A stretch of 64,000 bases of DNA from Thozetella sp. PMI_491. Taxonomy: Eukaryota; Ascomycota; Sordariomycetes; Chaetosphaeriales; Chaetosphaeriaceae. The stretch spans positions 558,001-622,000 of the forward strand of contig MU270024.1 of assembly GCA_021432635.1 (NCBI GenBank), read 5' to 3'. The position numbers and the translations under genes are program-made. How positions within the stretch are numbered: the first letter of the stretch is position 1; every line of letters begins with the position of its first letter. Below are positions 31,209 to 41,498 of the stretch, one piece after another. The notes under the pieces were generated by a model. That model saw nothing but the letters and a program-made list of their open reading frames with translations. It was not told where the DNA came from and ran no database searches.

Positions 31209-32192
31209 ATGAATCTCAAAGTTAACATGGCGCCGAGACGCATCATCCTCGACACTGACCTCTCAATGGGCGCCGGGGCAGACGTCGACGATGGCTTCGC
31301 CCTGGCCCTAGCCCACGCCGATCCCGATATCCAACTCGATCTCGTGACAACAGTAAACGGCAACACAGATGTTGAAAGTGCCACCATCCTCACCGGTGTC
31401 CTCATGGATCGCTTGAATATCAACAGCGAAGACACACCTCTCGTTCGTGGCTCAGAAACACCTATGATATACACGGAAAAGCACCGCATACCAGCACCAC
31501 ATGTGAGCGCTATGAAGAACACAGCGCGGAAACCTGTCCCGGGGAAGTATGCGCCTGTAGCCATAGTAGAACACATCATGGCCAACCCTGGCGAGATTAC
31601 AGTCGTAGCGATCGGACCTTTGACCAACATCGCCATGGCAATCCTCCTCGAGCCGCGCATAAAAACGGCCATCAAAGAGCTAGTCATTATGGGTGGAATC
31701 TTCTTCGGCAGCATGTACAGTCATAACAAGCCCGGCGAGTTCAACGTGTTTACGGATCCTGAGGCCGCCCGCGCGGTGCTGCACAGTGGCATCTCGCAGC
31801 GATGGATCGGACTGGACGTCACCCTCCAAGTGCGCTTCACAATGGACGACGCGGAGAGGCTGAAAAAGTCGCCATCGGGTTTCGCCAAGTTCGCGGGGCA
31901 AGCGTCGGCGACTTATATCGATTACCAGTCCGTAAGATTCCCCGGCAGGCCAAGGATGACATCAGTACCTATGCACGACCCTCTGGCGGTGGCATGTGTG
32001 TCGAAGCCGGAGTTATGCGAATATAGGGATATGGCCGTTGATATTGTGACGGGAGATAGTAAGGCTCGGGGAATGATGATCGGAGATCGGTTGGAGCTCC
32101 CTAATCCCCCGAAGCCGAACTGTAGGGTAGCTGTCGGAGTAAATGCGGAGGGGTTCAGGGAGCATTTCTTGTCGTTTATCCAGACTTTGTAG
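31209..32192 (+). CDS. Inosine-uridine preferring nucleoside hydrolase
   Basis: A single open frame of 327 aa; the second ATG at 31227 is an equally good start. The family mark, DTD followed by the DVDDG Asp pair, is present but spread by an insertion (DTDLSMGAGADVDDG at about residues 15-29), instead of the compact DTDxxxDD of well studied enzymes. The second mark, VAIGPLTNIA, and MGGIFF and a late MHDPLAVAC segment with its Asp (calcium and ribose binding in the family) are present. The enzyme splits ribonucleosides into base and ribose in the cytosol. Its neighbours are a transporter, two regulators and a ribokinase fragment, which together suggest a nucleoside or ribose pathway. Specificity cannot be told. 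Confidence 0.9.
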   Translation: MNLKVNMAPRRIILDTDLSMGAGADVDDGFALALAHADPDIQLDLVTTVNGNTDVESATILTGVLMDRLNINSEDTPLVRGSETPMIYTEKHRIPAPHVSAMKNTARKPVPGKYAPVAIVEHIMANPGEITVVAIGPLTNIAMAILLEPRIKTAIKELVIMGGIFFGSMYSHNKPGEFNVFTDPEAARAVLHSGISQRWIGLDVTLQVRFTMDDAERLKKSPSGFAKFAGQASATYIDYQSVRFPGRPRMTSVPMHDPLAVACVSKPELCEYRDMAVDIVTGDSKARGMMIGDRLELPNPPKPNCRVAVGVNAEGFREHFLSFIQTL

Positions 32193-32247
32193 ATACCTGC
32201 TTCTTGAGCCAAGAAACTAAGACATCCTTGATGTTTCCAATGAGATC

Positions 32248-33711
32248 CTATGTAGAAATTGACATCGACGCTCGTGCTGACTGGTCTGGCTGACTCGAGG
32301 CCGCCGGACTCTCGTCGTATTCACATCCCCACTCTGCCTCCAGATCTCGCAACCTCCACCAGGCGCCCCAGCCCGTATTCCGACTGATGGTTCTCAGCAG
32401 CCGCGCAATCTCCATACGCTCCGAGGCGTGTGTGAACAGGCGCCCTGCAATGTACAGGGGCTGGATAGCCTCAATCCTACTGCCCTTGTGCGGATTCGTA
32501 CATGAGATGCCGCAAATACGGCGCGCGTGCCAAACAGGAAACGATTCGGGAGCTGAGATGGCTTGTGCTGGAGTGAAACCGGGTGGGCTTATCTCCAGCA
32601 TGAGGATACAAGCTGTATGGTAGAGCTGGTTGCCGGAGATGGCAGAGTTGTGGGAGAAGAGAATGGTGGGAAAGGGGGTGTGGTTCTCTTGCTGTTCGCT
32701 CATGATGTTGGGCACAGGAAGCATCGCTGGTGGCCTCTCTTCCACCCAGCGCCGCAATTCCCTCCATAGCTGATACCATTGCTCCGAGAAAGGCCGACTG
32801 TCCTGCGCGTCGGGCTTCCCGAGCTCGAGATGCTGCGTGCGTCTAAAGCGCAGATCGCAGACCTTGGCGCACAGATACGTGGCCCAGTTCGCATGCATGT
32901 CTGGATGCCACTCGCGTCCGTAGTGATGTAACAGTGCCAGGACGAACTCGGGCTCTTCATTAGGTGTCACTGTCGAGGTCATAGAGGATGCTGGCGGTAC
33001 CCACTTAGATACGTGATGTACTGCCGTCTCCGTTCCGTCAGAGATGATGGCGCCGCATACTTCCATTCGTGCGTAGCACCAGAACATGGCCTGCGCAATC
33101 CCACCTGAGAAGCCATTCACACCGAAGAACCCCAAGAGCGCAGCACAGCCTTCAAGATGCCGCCTCCAATCGGTCGAGTTCCATGACATGAGTTCGAACA
33201 CAGCGAGGATGCAAGCCGCTACGATAACATTGGGGTCCTTTGCCTGGAGGGCAGGAGACAGAAGCCTGATGCTCTCCTGATACAATTCAGGACTGTCGTA
33301 GCACCCCTTCACCTCCGCTGCACCTCGCCTCTCCATCTGGCGTGACGAAAACGTGAGCATGGCATACAACACGGCGGGCGAGCTGCGCGCGATTAGCGGC
33401 ACCTGAATCTGAAACTGACGATTCGTGTCAAACTTGTCAAGGATGGGTGCGCATTCTGTCACCCAGTTCTGCAAGTACCGGATTAGCCGTGACTGTGGTA
33501 TGTTGACTGCGGTAAAGTCGAGACTGGGGCCGTCAAAGACCGTGTTCGGGGTCGGTGTGGCAGGGTCAACCGGGCCCGGCTCCGGCGAGGGCCATCGGCT
33601 CGGGCTGAGGCTAACGATGCCGGACAGCACGACGTGGCGGAGCTTCTCGTGGAGCGCAAGGAATCGGGGGTCTACGGGGAAATGGTCGGCCTCGGTCATT
33701 GGCGCGTTCAT
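32248..33711 (-). CDS. Fungal transcription factor-like protein without zinc cluster
   Basis: One open frame of 487 aa on the minus strand, starting at 33711. The body looks like the regulatory half of fungal regulators (Fungal_trans_2 type): YQESIRLLSPALQ, VIVAACILAVFELMSW, WRRHLEGCAALL and a C-terminal RLLRTISRNTGWGAWWRLRDLE. No Cys cluster is present in the frame or within 250 bp upstream in any frame I could read. It may therefore be a cofactor-type regulator, use a distant exon, or have lost its DNA-binding part. It lies 55 bp from the end of the nucleoside hydrolase, convergent with it. Confidence 0.8.
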   Translation of the reverse strand: MNAPMTEADHFPVDPRFLALHEKLRHVVLSGIVSLSPSRWPSPEPGPVDPATPTPNTVFDGPSLDFTAVNIPQSRLIRYLQNWVTECAPILDKFDTNRQFQIQVPLIARSSPAVLYAMLTFSSRQMERRGAAEVKGCYDSPELYQESIRLLSPALQAKDPNVIVAACILAVFELMSWNSTDWRRHLEGCAALLGFFGVNGFSGGIAQAMFWCYARMEVCGAIISDGTETAVHHVSKWVPPASSMTSTVTPNEEPEFVLALLHHYGREWHPDMHANWATYLCAKVCDLRFRRTQHLELGKPDAQDSRPFSEQWYQLWRELRRWVEERPPAMLPVPNIMSEQQENHTPFPTILFSHNSAISGNQLYHTACILMLEISPPGFTPAQAISAPESFPVWHARRICGISCTNPHKGSRIEAIQPLYIAGRLFTHASERMEIARLLRTISRNTGWGAWWRLRDLEAEWGCEYDESPAASSQPDQSARASMSIST

Positions 33712-34511
33712 CTTGGACCCGCATCAGGTATCGAGGTGATACGGCCGAATATGCTTCCAACAGTAGTCACCATTGCGTCGGGTCCTTGCTTAATCGAAGG
33801 TACGATGGGTGGATTGTAAGAGGCGGCTATCCATGGCGCTCGCCCATCAGTGGCCATGACTCGAGCATCCCGTAGGCTATGCTGACACGGGTCCCAGTCC
33901 GACACTAGTGGGGACTGTGGAGTTGTGCAAACTCGGCCTGGGAGTGCAGTCTAGCCTAATCTGGGGGGTTTAGGCACCTGATTGTGCTAGCATGCCGAGC
34001 TTGACAGGAGCTATCTCCACAGCGGTGGTTCGTGAAGAGTTCTCGGCCATGGGGATAAGAATCCAGCAAGGTTGAATAGAACAATGCATGGAATGGAGAG
34101 AGCAGAGGTTTCCCAAGCGGTGAGAGGGTCACGGGACGGTCATCATAAGAGAAGTAATTACCCCAGATACAGGGGAGTTTACATGGCCAACAAGGAGCCA
34201 AATAGGGAGCCATGGGCGAAGAACAAGCCTTCAGGGCTGTTCACTAGCTGGCTTTCAAGGCCCCATGCCTAGGTAGCCTCTCTGTATTCTACCAAGCTAA
34301 TAATCATACAAGGGTGAATTAGGCTCTTCACAGGAGCGTTGGAGACGAACAGCTTTTTTTCGGAATGGCATGGCCATTAAGAGATTGAGGCTGAAGCGAG
34401 GTGTGGCTCCTGGGTGACCACTAGGTCCGGGATTCGAAACTGATGATCCATGGCGCGTCGTCATTCACACTTGTGAGCTCTGTTATAAAAACGTGTTGAT
34501 ATCTTGAAAAA
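33712..34511. other. Intergenic with a repeat fragment
   Basis: No gene is seen. 34140-34310 is the inverse copy of the repeat at 22685. Both adjacent regulator genes are on the minus strand, so this holds the promoter of one and the end of the other. Confidence 0.5.
34140..34310 (-). repeat. Dispersed repeat D, copy 2
   Basis: Reverse-complement match to 22685-22850, including GGCTCCTTGTTGGCCATG, AAACTCCCCTGTATCTGGGG and GTATGATTATTAGCTTGG. It is longer than copy 1 in the middle. A non-coding transposon fragment is most likely. Confidence 0.65.
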
Positions 34512-36303
34512 TCATTCGTGGTGATGGCGGGAAGTCCGCCAAATGTTTTCCAGCCTCGTAATCTGGTCATCCAACACAATACCCATCTTGCGTTCGATGT
34601 CTCGGAACGCCTCTAAAAGAGCCATCTGCTGCGACTCATGTGTCATCTTCTCAGCCGCCAATAGCAGTGCCGCCACGAAGAGAGGATCGAACTGCTCTTT
34701 GAAATGATTCCACGCAGCCATTCCCGCGATCCTCTGTGCGTGCCAGCTGTCCGAGCCAAGGCGAGCTTCGGACCGCGAGAGCTTGAGCAGCCGCGGCTTG
34801 TGGGCTATCAAGACGATGAACGATAAATGGATGGCCATATTCGCTTGCAGAGCAAGAGGGGTGGAATATATCTCGATCGGAAAGGAGGCCGAGCTCTCCA
34901 CGGACGCCTCGCCGCTGGACGACCCGAAGATCGGCTCCATTTCTAGAGGCCGGGCCTGATACCAGTGTAGACAGCGTGCCCAGAGACTGTGCCATGATGC
35001 CCAAGCTTCAGCGGCCTTGCCAGCTATATCTGTTCTTGCGGATGAGCTCCCCTGAGAATGCTCCACTGGTACTGCAGTCAGTTGCGCGAGACCATGGTAG
35101 GTCAGATGTAGACATTGAGCAAGCTGAGAGAGGCACGCGAGGTATGCTGTTCTGATCGCTGAGTTCGGAGCAGAGACGCTTTGTTCGAGGTAGGATACGA
35201 GTGGCGTCGACGGTGGTTCTTTGGTCAGTATGCAAGATGCGAGCTCTGCAAGTGAGCGCGTGAGTTACTTAATAGTCACACCAGCTAGGAAGGTCTAAGG
35301 AGCGACTTCCGTGCACGTACCAATCTTGCCCTGTATCTGCAAAAGATACCGGAGAGGCTCCTCCAACCCCCATTTCGAAGAGAGGTAACCACCCCGGACT
35401 TTGCTCCAATATGTTGGGCGTGACCCGAATAGCCTCGCGACGGATAGAAGTGACCTGGCCACATTCGTTGCTAGGGTATCGTCCACATGGCCAAGCTCTC
35501 CTTCAAAAGTGTCCGGATGGTGTCCTCCATGCTCTGTAAGGTCTTTCCTGACATTCGCAGCATACATGGCTTTGTTTCGTGCCCTGACGAGTGCAATCAT
35601 AGCACTACGGACCGCTGGTTGACGCTCAGCCAGAGCGATGACAGAATTCGCGAATCTTGACCCCGGGCAAGTTGAGACGATCCATGGTACGATATCATTG
35701 ACAAAGCTCGTGAGAAGGCCAGCCTCGGCTCCACTGTTGCTGCGTGCAGAACTGCTGCTTGCTGGGGTGTCCGGCTGTCGCCCAGCTTGTGTCTCTGTCG
35801 AAGGAGGCGTGCAACCGACTCGGTCCTCGAAAGCAGGAGCTTGAGGGTATTGCCGGATCGGCGCAGCATAAAAAGACAATGAAGGCGAGTGTTCCTGGCG
35901 GCTGAGATCGGGCTGTTGAGCAGTAAATTCCACTGGCGATCCAAATCGGCCGAAACGGGCGATTGGAGAGGCTTGAAAGGGAGGATTCCCATCAGGACTA
36001 ACTGAGGCAACGGATGTCACGTCAGTCTCGGGGCCAGAGGTGGAGCCTTTGCCCCTCTGGCTCTCAAAAATGAAGGTAGGCCGTGGGTAGACACAGCTGA
36101 CGGCCCGAGACGTGCAACTGCCACATTCTGGCTTCTGTTCGTCGCCTGCAGATTAGAAGTCGGTGGATTAGCACCGAACGATTGAAGATGGGCGAAGAGA
36201 CCACCGACCAAAGCCACTCACATTTACGGCGGCGCTTACGACAAGGGAGACAACCTGCCCGCGATCGCCTCTTGCTATCGGGGATCTGCCTTATCGAAGG
36301 CAT
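34512..36303 (-). CDS. Zn2Cys6 transcription factor
   Basis: I join 36303-36222, 36145-35321 and 35245-34512 (minus strand), 546 aa. Intron 1 (76 bp, GTGAGT...CTGCAG) cuts the zinc cluster itself: the cluster reads C18-x2-C21-x6-C28-x6-C35-x2-C38-x6-C45 only after splicing. Intron 2 is 75 bp (GTACGT...TTGCAG). A Ser/Pro/Gln-rich linker follows, then a helical regulatory region (SFVNDIVPWIVSTCPGSRF, SWHSLWARCLHWYQARPLEM). It should bind CGG-type sites. It is divergent from the ribokinase fragment; a GCGGAGTG word lies 84 bp before its start. It may control the transporter/nucleoside hydrolase group. Confidence 0.88.
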
Positions 36304-36386
36304 CCGATCGAAATCAGGGGCAACCGAAGCCCGGAGCGTGATGCACGATCAGCCTTCGCGGATTCAGGTGTGCCAAAGGTGGGGAT

Positions 36387-36394
36387 CACTCCGC
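36387..36394 (-). promoter_or_regulatory. GCGGAGTG motif
   Basis: Reads CACTCCGC on the plus strand. It lies 84 bp upstream of the regulator starting at 36303. Confidence 0.4.
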
Positions 36395-36562
36395 CTTTGA
36401 TGAGCGTAGGCTACCCTTGGACTGGGGAAGTAGTCTACATGCCCAGAAAGAGAGGAAGAGCTCAGGTCGGACGATGTCACAGTTCGGAGGTGGGCCAAAA
36501 TTGTGGGTTCTTGGCAAGATCCGCGAGTCATGCACCCTAACTGGCGGCTGTCATGGTCGTAA

Positions 36563-36813
36563 GCTACCGCAGAAACTGACAAAACTCGCGAAGTGGAGCC
36601 TCAGCGCTGAATCGGAGCGACCCTCTGAGGCCGGGAGTTGTACAAGAAACGAAAAATAGATGCCTGGATTGTTAAATTTTTTGTCTGCATCCGATGAATC
36701 CAGGCGACAGTGCGGGTGTAAACGAGGAGGTAAACTCGAAAAGGTATAGAAAGCCATCTCTTTGGGAGCAGCGCTGAAGCTCCACTTCGCGAGGTTTCTC
36801 AGTTTATACGGTA
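36563..36813. mobile_element. MITE-like inverted-repeat element
   Basis: Two arms of about 45 bp, at 36563-36610 and 36768-36813, are imperfect reverse complements. Both contain CTCGCGAAGTGGAGC, CAGCGCTG and AAACTGA. The spacer of about 157 bp has no coding capacity. The arms are bounded by TA on both outer sides, which fits insertion of a Tc1/mariner-type non-autonomous element with a TA duplication. It sits in the shared promoter of a regulator and the broken ribokinase. The exact ends are uncertain by a few bases. Confidence 0.65.
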
Positions 36814-37031
36814 CATTCTGCTTCACGACTGCAGCACTGTCGGAAGGCAGGATTTAGTCACATGCTGTCACGATGTGGAAGGTGAAGGCGTGGAACGTGG
36901 GATATATCAGGATGTCGACTCTAATTGACGTACGCTTTGCCTTACCCCCCTCCTACAACGTATCCGCACCAACCTACTGTTACCATTTACAGTAAGACCA
37001 ATCATCCGAAACCTCCACAGCTCGAATCAAC

Positions 37032-37205
37032 ATGGTACTACCAAGGCCAGTGATCGCCGTCTTAGGATCTATCAATGCCGACCTCGTTTCATACGTCTCG
37101 CACTCCCCCCTGCCAGGGGAAACAATAATAGCAAACCACTCTGAGACAGCATGTGGCGGCAAAGGCGCGAACCAAGCAGTGGCATGCGCGAAGCTATCAA
37201 GTCCG
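37032..37205 (+). pseudogene. Ribokinase, N-terminal fragment
   Basis: The frame starting at 37032 encodes the first part of a PfkB-family ribokinase: VIAVLGSINADLVSYV, then LPGETI and the substrate-binding CGGKGANQAVACAKLS at about residues 40-55. After about 37200 the similarity to ribokinase ends; the frame runs without family marks to a stop at 37346. The ATP site and the catalytic GAGD-type motif of the C-terminal half are not found downstream on this strand. The break is where the GIY-YIG/Myb unit starts. The fragment cannot be an active kinase. In its intact form it would phosphorylate ribose made by the neighbouring nucleoside hydrolase. Confidence 0.8.
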
Positions 37206-40200
37206 AGATCACTCCTCGACTCGGAAATGGACATCGGAAGAACAATCATGAAACACGGCCAAACCCTAAACTCTCAAACTTGGATGAACACTACGCCTTC
37301 GGTGAAGATCTGGCCGCGGACATCAAGAACCTCAACAATAGCCTGAACATGCTGTCCGAGTCAGAGGAGTGTGATTTGGAAGACCTGGATGATAGGTCCA
37401 TGAGGCTAGAGCCCTCAGAGGTCAACAAGTGGATTGAGGATCTCGAGGCAGTGTGCGGACCAGCGCCTGACATGGATTCAAGTACGTAAACCTAGCCTCC
37501 CCCGAGAAACCTATCTATTTAGTCACGAAGTTTCGCCTTGGGTTTTAACCTTCCCCTTATCACTCGAACCAGTCTGAATAGTATTTATAGCGAGGAAGCT
37601 AACGATGTCATCATAACAGTCCCGTCCATTCACCAACGCAACATCGAGAACCATGATCGCAAGTATATATCAATTCTTGATGGCTTGTTTGAAGAAGCTC
37701 TTGCGATTACGGAGAGTACAGTGGATGGGTTGCCATTATCCAGACGCTTCTGGCGATGGCTTAAGGCGAACTCGGATATACGAGCTCGCAACACTTTATC
37801 AGAACTTCTGTTGCATCCTCTTGTGAGATCTTTCAGGGTTCGTGCCGCACTAGGCCAGAGCAACCAACTTCGCATTTTCGATATTCTCGAGACGGTCCCA
37901 TTGAATCAGCACGGGGAGGGTATTCCAAACATGGTTGGGATATATCTCCTCTATGGTCCACGGATAAACAATGAAGCCCGAATTAGAGACCTTATCTACG
38001 TAGGTCAGACCCTCGACATGAGATCCGATCCACATAGAAAGTCGCTTGGTATCCAATTACGATCAACGCAACATGGGCGGTCTATTGCAAAATGCAGTGC
38101 TGCTTTGGAACAACGCGCAAAAGTTCCGGCTCGATCAGATATCCTGTGGGCTCATCGGCGTCTCGCGAGCTCCAAATTTGGTGAAACACGGCTCGCTGTA
38201 TTATCAGTCTTTCCATTTCCGAAGGCAGAAATGGGCCCCTTTATTCTCCACTATGCATATCTCTTCACGTTAGCTGAAACCATGGACGTGCTCTTGCTAG
38301 CTTCATATCAGCCGAAGGAGTCTAGTGATACACATAGAAGCCCAAACTTCCTCGCTCTACGATCTCAAATCCCCCAAGCAGTCTTTGAGGGACTAAACAG
38401 AGTGCTGCCGTGTACACAAGAAATCCGACTCGGTATACCGATCCTAAGCATACATTGGTCACCTGAGGAGATGCATATTTTTATCGACATTGTCCAGCAG
38501 AACGAATCGGCAGTTTATCACCACATAACTCGCAACGCAGGAATCTAATGGCATATTCTAGCTGAGCTTCTACAAGCCCAAGGAATAGTAAAAACCAAAT
38601 ATCAAATATTTTGCTTATACAGAGCACTGCAATCCAGAACCGAACTAGACTTCGTCTCATACCAAACAAGCCATTGGGGGTTTATATAGGCTAATATCTT
38701 CCGTCTCAAGGAACACCTACAAAAAACCAACTTTATTAAGGCACCAGAAAACGATAATGATTTGTTTTACCGTATCCCAACATTGGAAAACGGGTTTAAA
38801 ACCGCAGACCAAATTAATGCACTACTATCCAAAACAGGGTTTAAAGGTTGCTCCCAGGGGTTTTTCCAGCATGATGCCAAATTCCTTTCACGGCACTTGC
38901 CCAGTCTTCTCCATAGGGATGTCTGGGAGAAAATAACAGGTTAGCTCTCTCAATGAACTTTTTACATATACCGTGCTTACTTGACTTAGAGATTCCGCCT
39001 CATCGTGTGTCGATCAATTTAAAGCGCGACTCGCGTTACCTTGCCAGCCGGATTGTGGTTGTCCTTCTGCATCACGCGAGAAAAATCTTTTTTGAACAAG
39101 GGATATTGAGTGAAATGCCAACATCCGACAAATGACTCATTCCAGCTATGTCGTGGCCGATATTGTTGGAACTTTGGCATCGCGTTCAAGCCGACCTGAT
39201 TGCTAGCAATGTACCGCGTGAGCGCATCCTCAACGGGGGTATTATGCAGACAGGGGATATATGGCGACGTCATAGGGCCTCTTTTTGGGACAGCTGTCAC
39301 AATGCACCCCTACCTTGCTGGACATACGATCCATCAATGGATCAAGCGGTGCTTCCTCTCGTAGAGCGAAAGCCTGCAACCGAGCTCTCGGGTGAGCAAG
39401 GTGGCAACACGCATGACAATAATTGGCCAACAGATATGCACAGGTCAAAGTGTTCAGAAGAATCATACCAATGGCCATCTGATATCAATAAGCATGAAAA
39501 TCTGGCTTCTTCAGTGGATGAATTCTCTCTGCAAACCGCCACCACGTACCAGCAACCCTGGACATATTCCACATAGCCTCAAGCATTCGCGGCCCAAGCC
39601 GAACGGGTCAGCATCGCCCATCCACATTTCGCATCTTAATTAGTATCATGCGGAAACATCACGAGCGAGTATTTATCGACGAGGACAAGAGTCTGACTGA
39701 CAATATGTTTTGGGAGTCTCTGTATATCGGTGTACTCGATAAGTCGTGGAGAATTGTTGACTAACGTGCGCTGCAATTGCGTTTTGGGTGGTCCTAGAAT
39801 ACATCAGGACAGATTGTTTCCCTACAGAGGCACAGAATGCCAAAACAATCCTCAAACAGGCATTAGGCGATACATTCGTTCGCTCTAGACACCCATACGC
39901 TCACGACTCAGGCCTCTCGACTGCTACGTACTTGAATCCAGATCTATGTACGCATTGGACAGGGGAGTTCCTAGCTGCCAGTGGTGCTCTGCCAAAAGTG
40001 GAGCTAGGCATACAAACCTATATGCAGGGCTTCGGCATTCGTGGGTTCTGCAGCACATTCGGGATCTTGATCGCCCTGCTCTGGGAGGAGTCAGCTCCTC
40101 TGTGGCACCCACACATAACCACGGACTGTGAGCAACAGGTGGTTACTTCTGCATATGAAGATCGTCTTGAATCGATAACCATGTTACAGACATCTCGGTC

Positions 40201-41077
40201 ATTTGTAGGTGTTTCATCTATGAATGAGAGTGACTTGGATAAATCGGTTGAACCTGGAAGCCCTGGTGCGTACAAACAGGGTCAAGGCAGCTCATTGAGA
40301 GGCAGTACAGAAGAGCTCACAGACAGCCAAGTAACTCAATCGTTCCCTTCCTCTACATCTCCATCTCCGCGTGCGACTTCACCATCACTTTCCTCCTCGC
40401 CTATGTCACTACCCCCATATTCACCCTTGCAAGGGCAATATAGCCGAAAACAGAGCTGGGATCCAAAGGAAGACGCGTACCTCAAATACCTCATAGAGCG
40501 CGACCTTACATGGTCCCAAAGGCATATCAAGTTTCAAGGGAGGTTTGGCGCCCATCGTTCAATGCACAGCCTCAAGAATAGGTGCAACAATCATCTTCAG
40601 TGGGACTGTCCCTCCTTCCTATCCCGAAAGCAGACAAACTGGAACTCTAGTGAGATACAGTACTTACGGACTCTTTTCGAGACTCAAAACAATTGGGACG
40701 ATGTAGTCCAAAAGCTTGAGGAGAGGTTCAACAATGGTCGATCCTTGGGGACAATTAAATTAAAGGCAGCAATGTGCAAAATGAATACCTTCAGGTCCAA
40801 TAACGAACTATGGACAGTAGAGCAAGATGACTTCCTCCAAGTCATGAAGACTCACGGAATCCCATATAAGGAGTGGGCTGGGTTATTTCGAGGAAAATTC
40901 GGCTTCCAACGAACTGAGGCGGCCCTCAGGACAAGGCACAAAACTTTGGGTGTAAATACCGAAAGTTCAAATACGGTCAATTGGACCGGCGAAGAAGATG
41001 ACTTTATAAGGGAACTTGCGCCTTTGCATCTCATACATTCTAAGATGTTAAGACTGTCTAGACACTTTCACATCTAG
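37206..41077 (+). pseudogene. GIY-YIG-like plus Myb/SANT-repeat protein, interrupted by stops
   Basis: A long, mostly continuous coding unit. A first part (to 37485) is acidic (EECDLEDLDDRSMRLE). After an 87-bp intron (GTAAAC...ACCAG) a second part has a GIY-YIG-like core: GIYLLYG (37937-37957), IYVGQT (to 38011) and R-x-x-x-H (38060-38074). The same frame is then cut by TAA (38546) and TAG (38687), continues (FRLKEHLQKTNF), crosses a 50-bp intron (38940-38989), and is cut by TGA (39133). Two likely further introns (39546-39643; 39730-39797, with TGACTAAC) lead to four Myb/SANT-like repeats (start at about 40457, 40640, 40810 and 40982; WDPKEDAYL, NWNSSEIQYL, LWTVEQDDFL, NWTGEEDDFI). All three stops are one C-to-T step from CAA, CAG and CGA. 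A nuclease tied to DNA-binding repeats could be a mobile or genome-defence factor; I know no named family. Confidence 0.6.
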
Positions 41078-41498
41078 TTTTACTCCCACTACACAGAAAG
41101 GGAAGAGTAAAGCCTCACTAAACCCTGGTAGATGTACTGCATCCATCCTGCGTTTGTATCACCGCATCTATATACCTCAGTTATAAAATAAGTCAACACT
41201 AGCAATATCCTAATCGACTTACATCACAAGCCCTGAGGTCCTTTCTCAGCTATATTAGTTCTAACAGTACGAGAACTAGCTTAGGGAGTTATGTGGTTGG
41301 TCTCATTACTTGAGAAGGTAACTTTGCCTTGCTCCTGTTTACTAATGGAGGTATGACCGAAACATGTCTAAGAGTATTTTACGACTTCTTCTTCATTACC
41401 TAGCCTATGTCAAGCAAAAGAAATAACAAAGCTTCTTAAAACCAGTGCCAGCGGACGTATCCTTTAAAGCCAATTTTTTGACGACCTCCACCGACAAG
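41078..41498. other. Intergenic between convergent units
   Basis: About 420 bp with no gene. I looked here for the missing C-terminal half of the ribokinase and did not find it, and I see no clear terminal repeat of the GIY-YIG unit. Confidence 0.5.

Larger units (their letters stand above)
36304..37031. promoter_or_regulatory. Divergent promoter region with MITE-like element
   Basis: Between the Zn2Cys6 regulator and the ribokinase fragment. It contains GCGGAGTG (reverse) at 36387-36394 and the inverted-repeat element at 36563-36813. No gene is supported. Confidence 0.5.

Noticed and set aside
34425-34450. Possible tRNA B-box-like GGGATTCGAAAC
   Set aside because: No matching A-box, acceptor stem or cloverleaf could be built around it.
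38940-41077. Myb-repeat part as an independent gene
   Set aside because: Frames connect to the GIY-YIG part through plausible introns, and the part has no convincing own start; separate genes remain possible but less likely.
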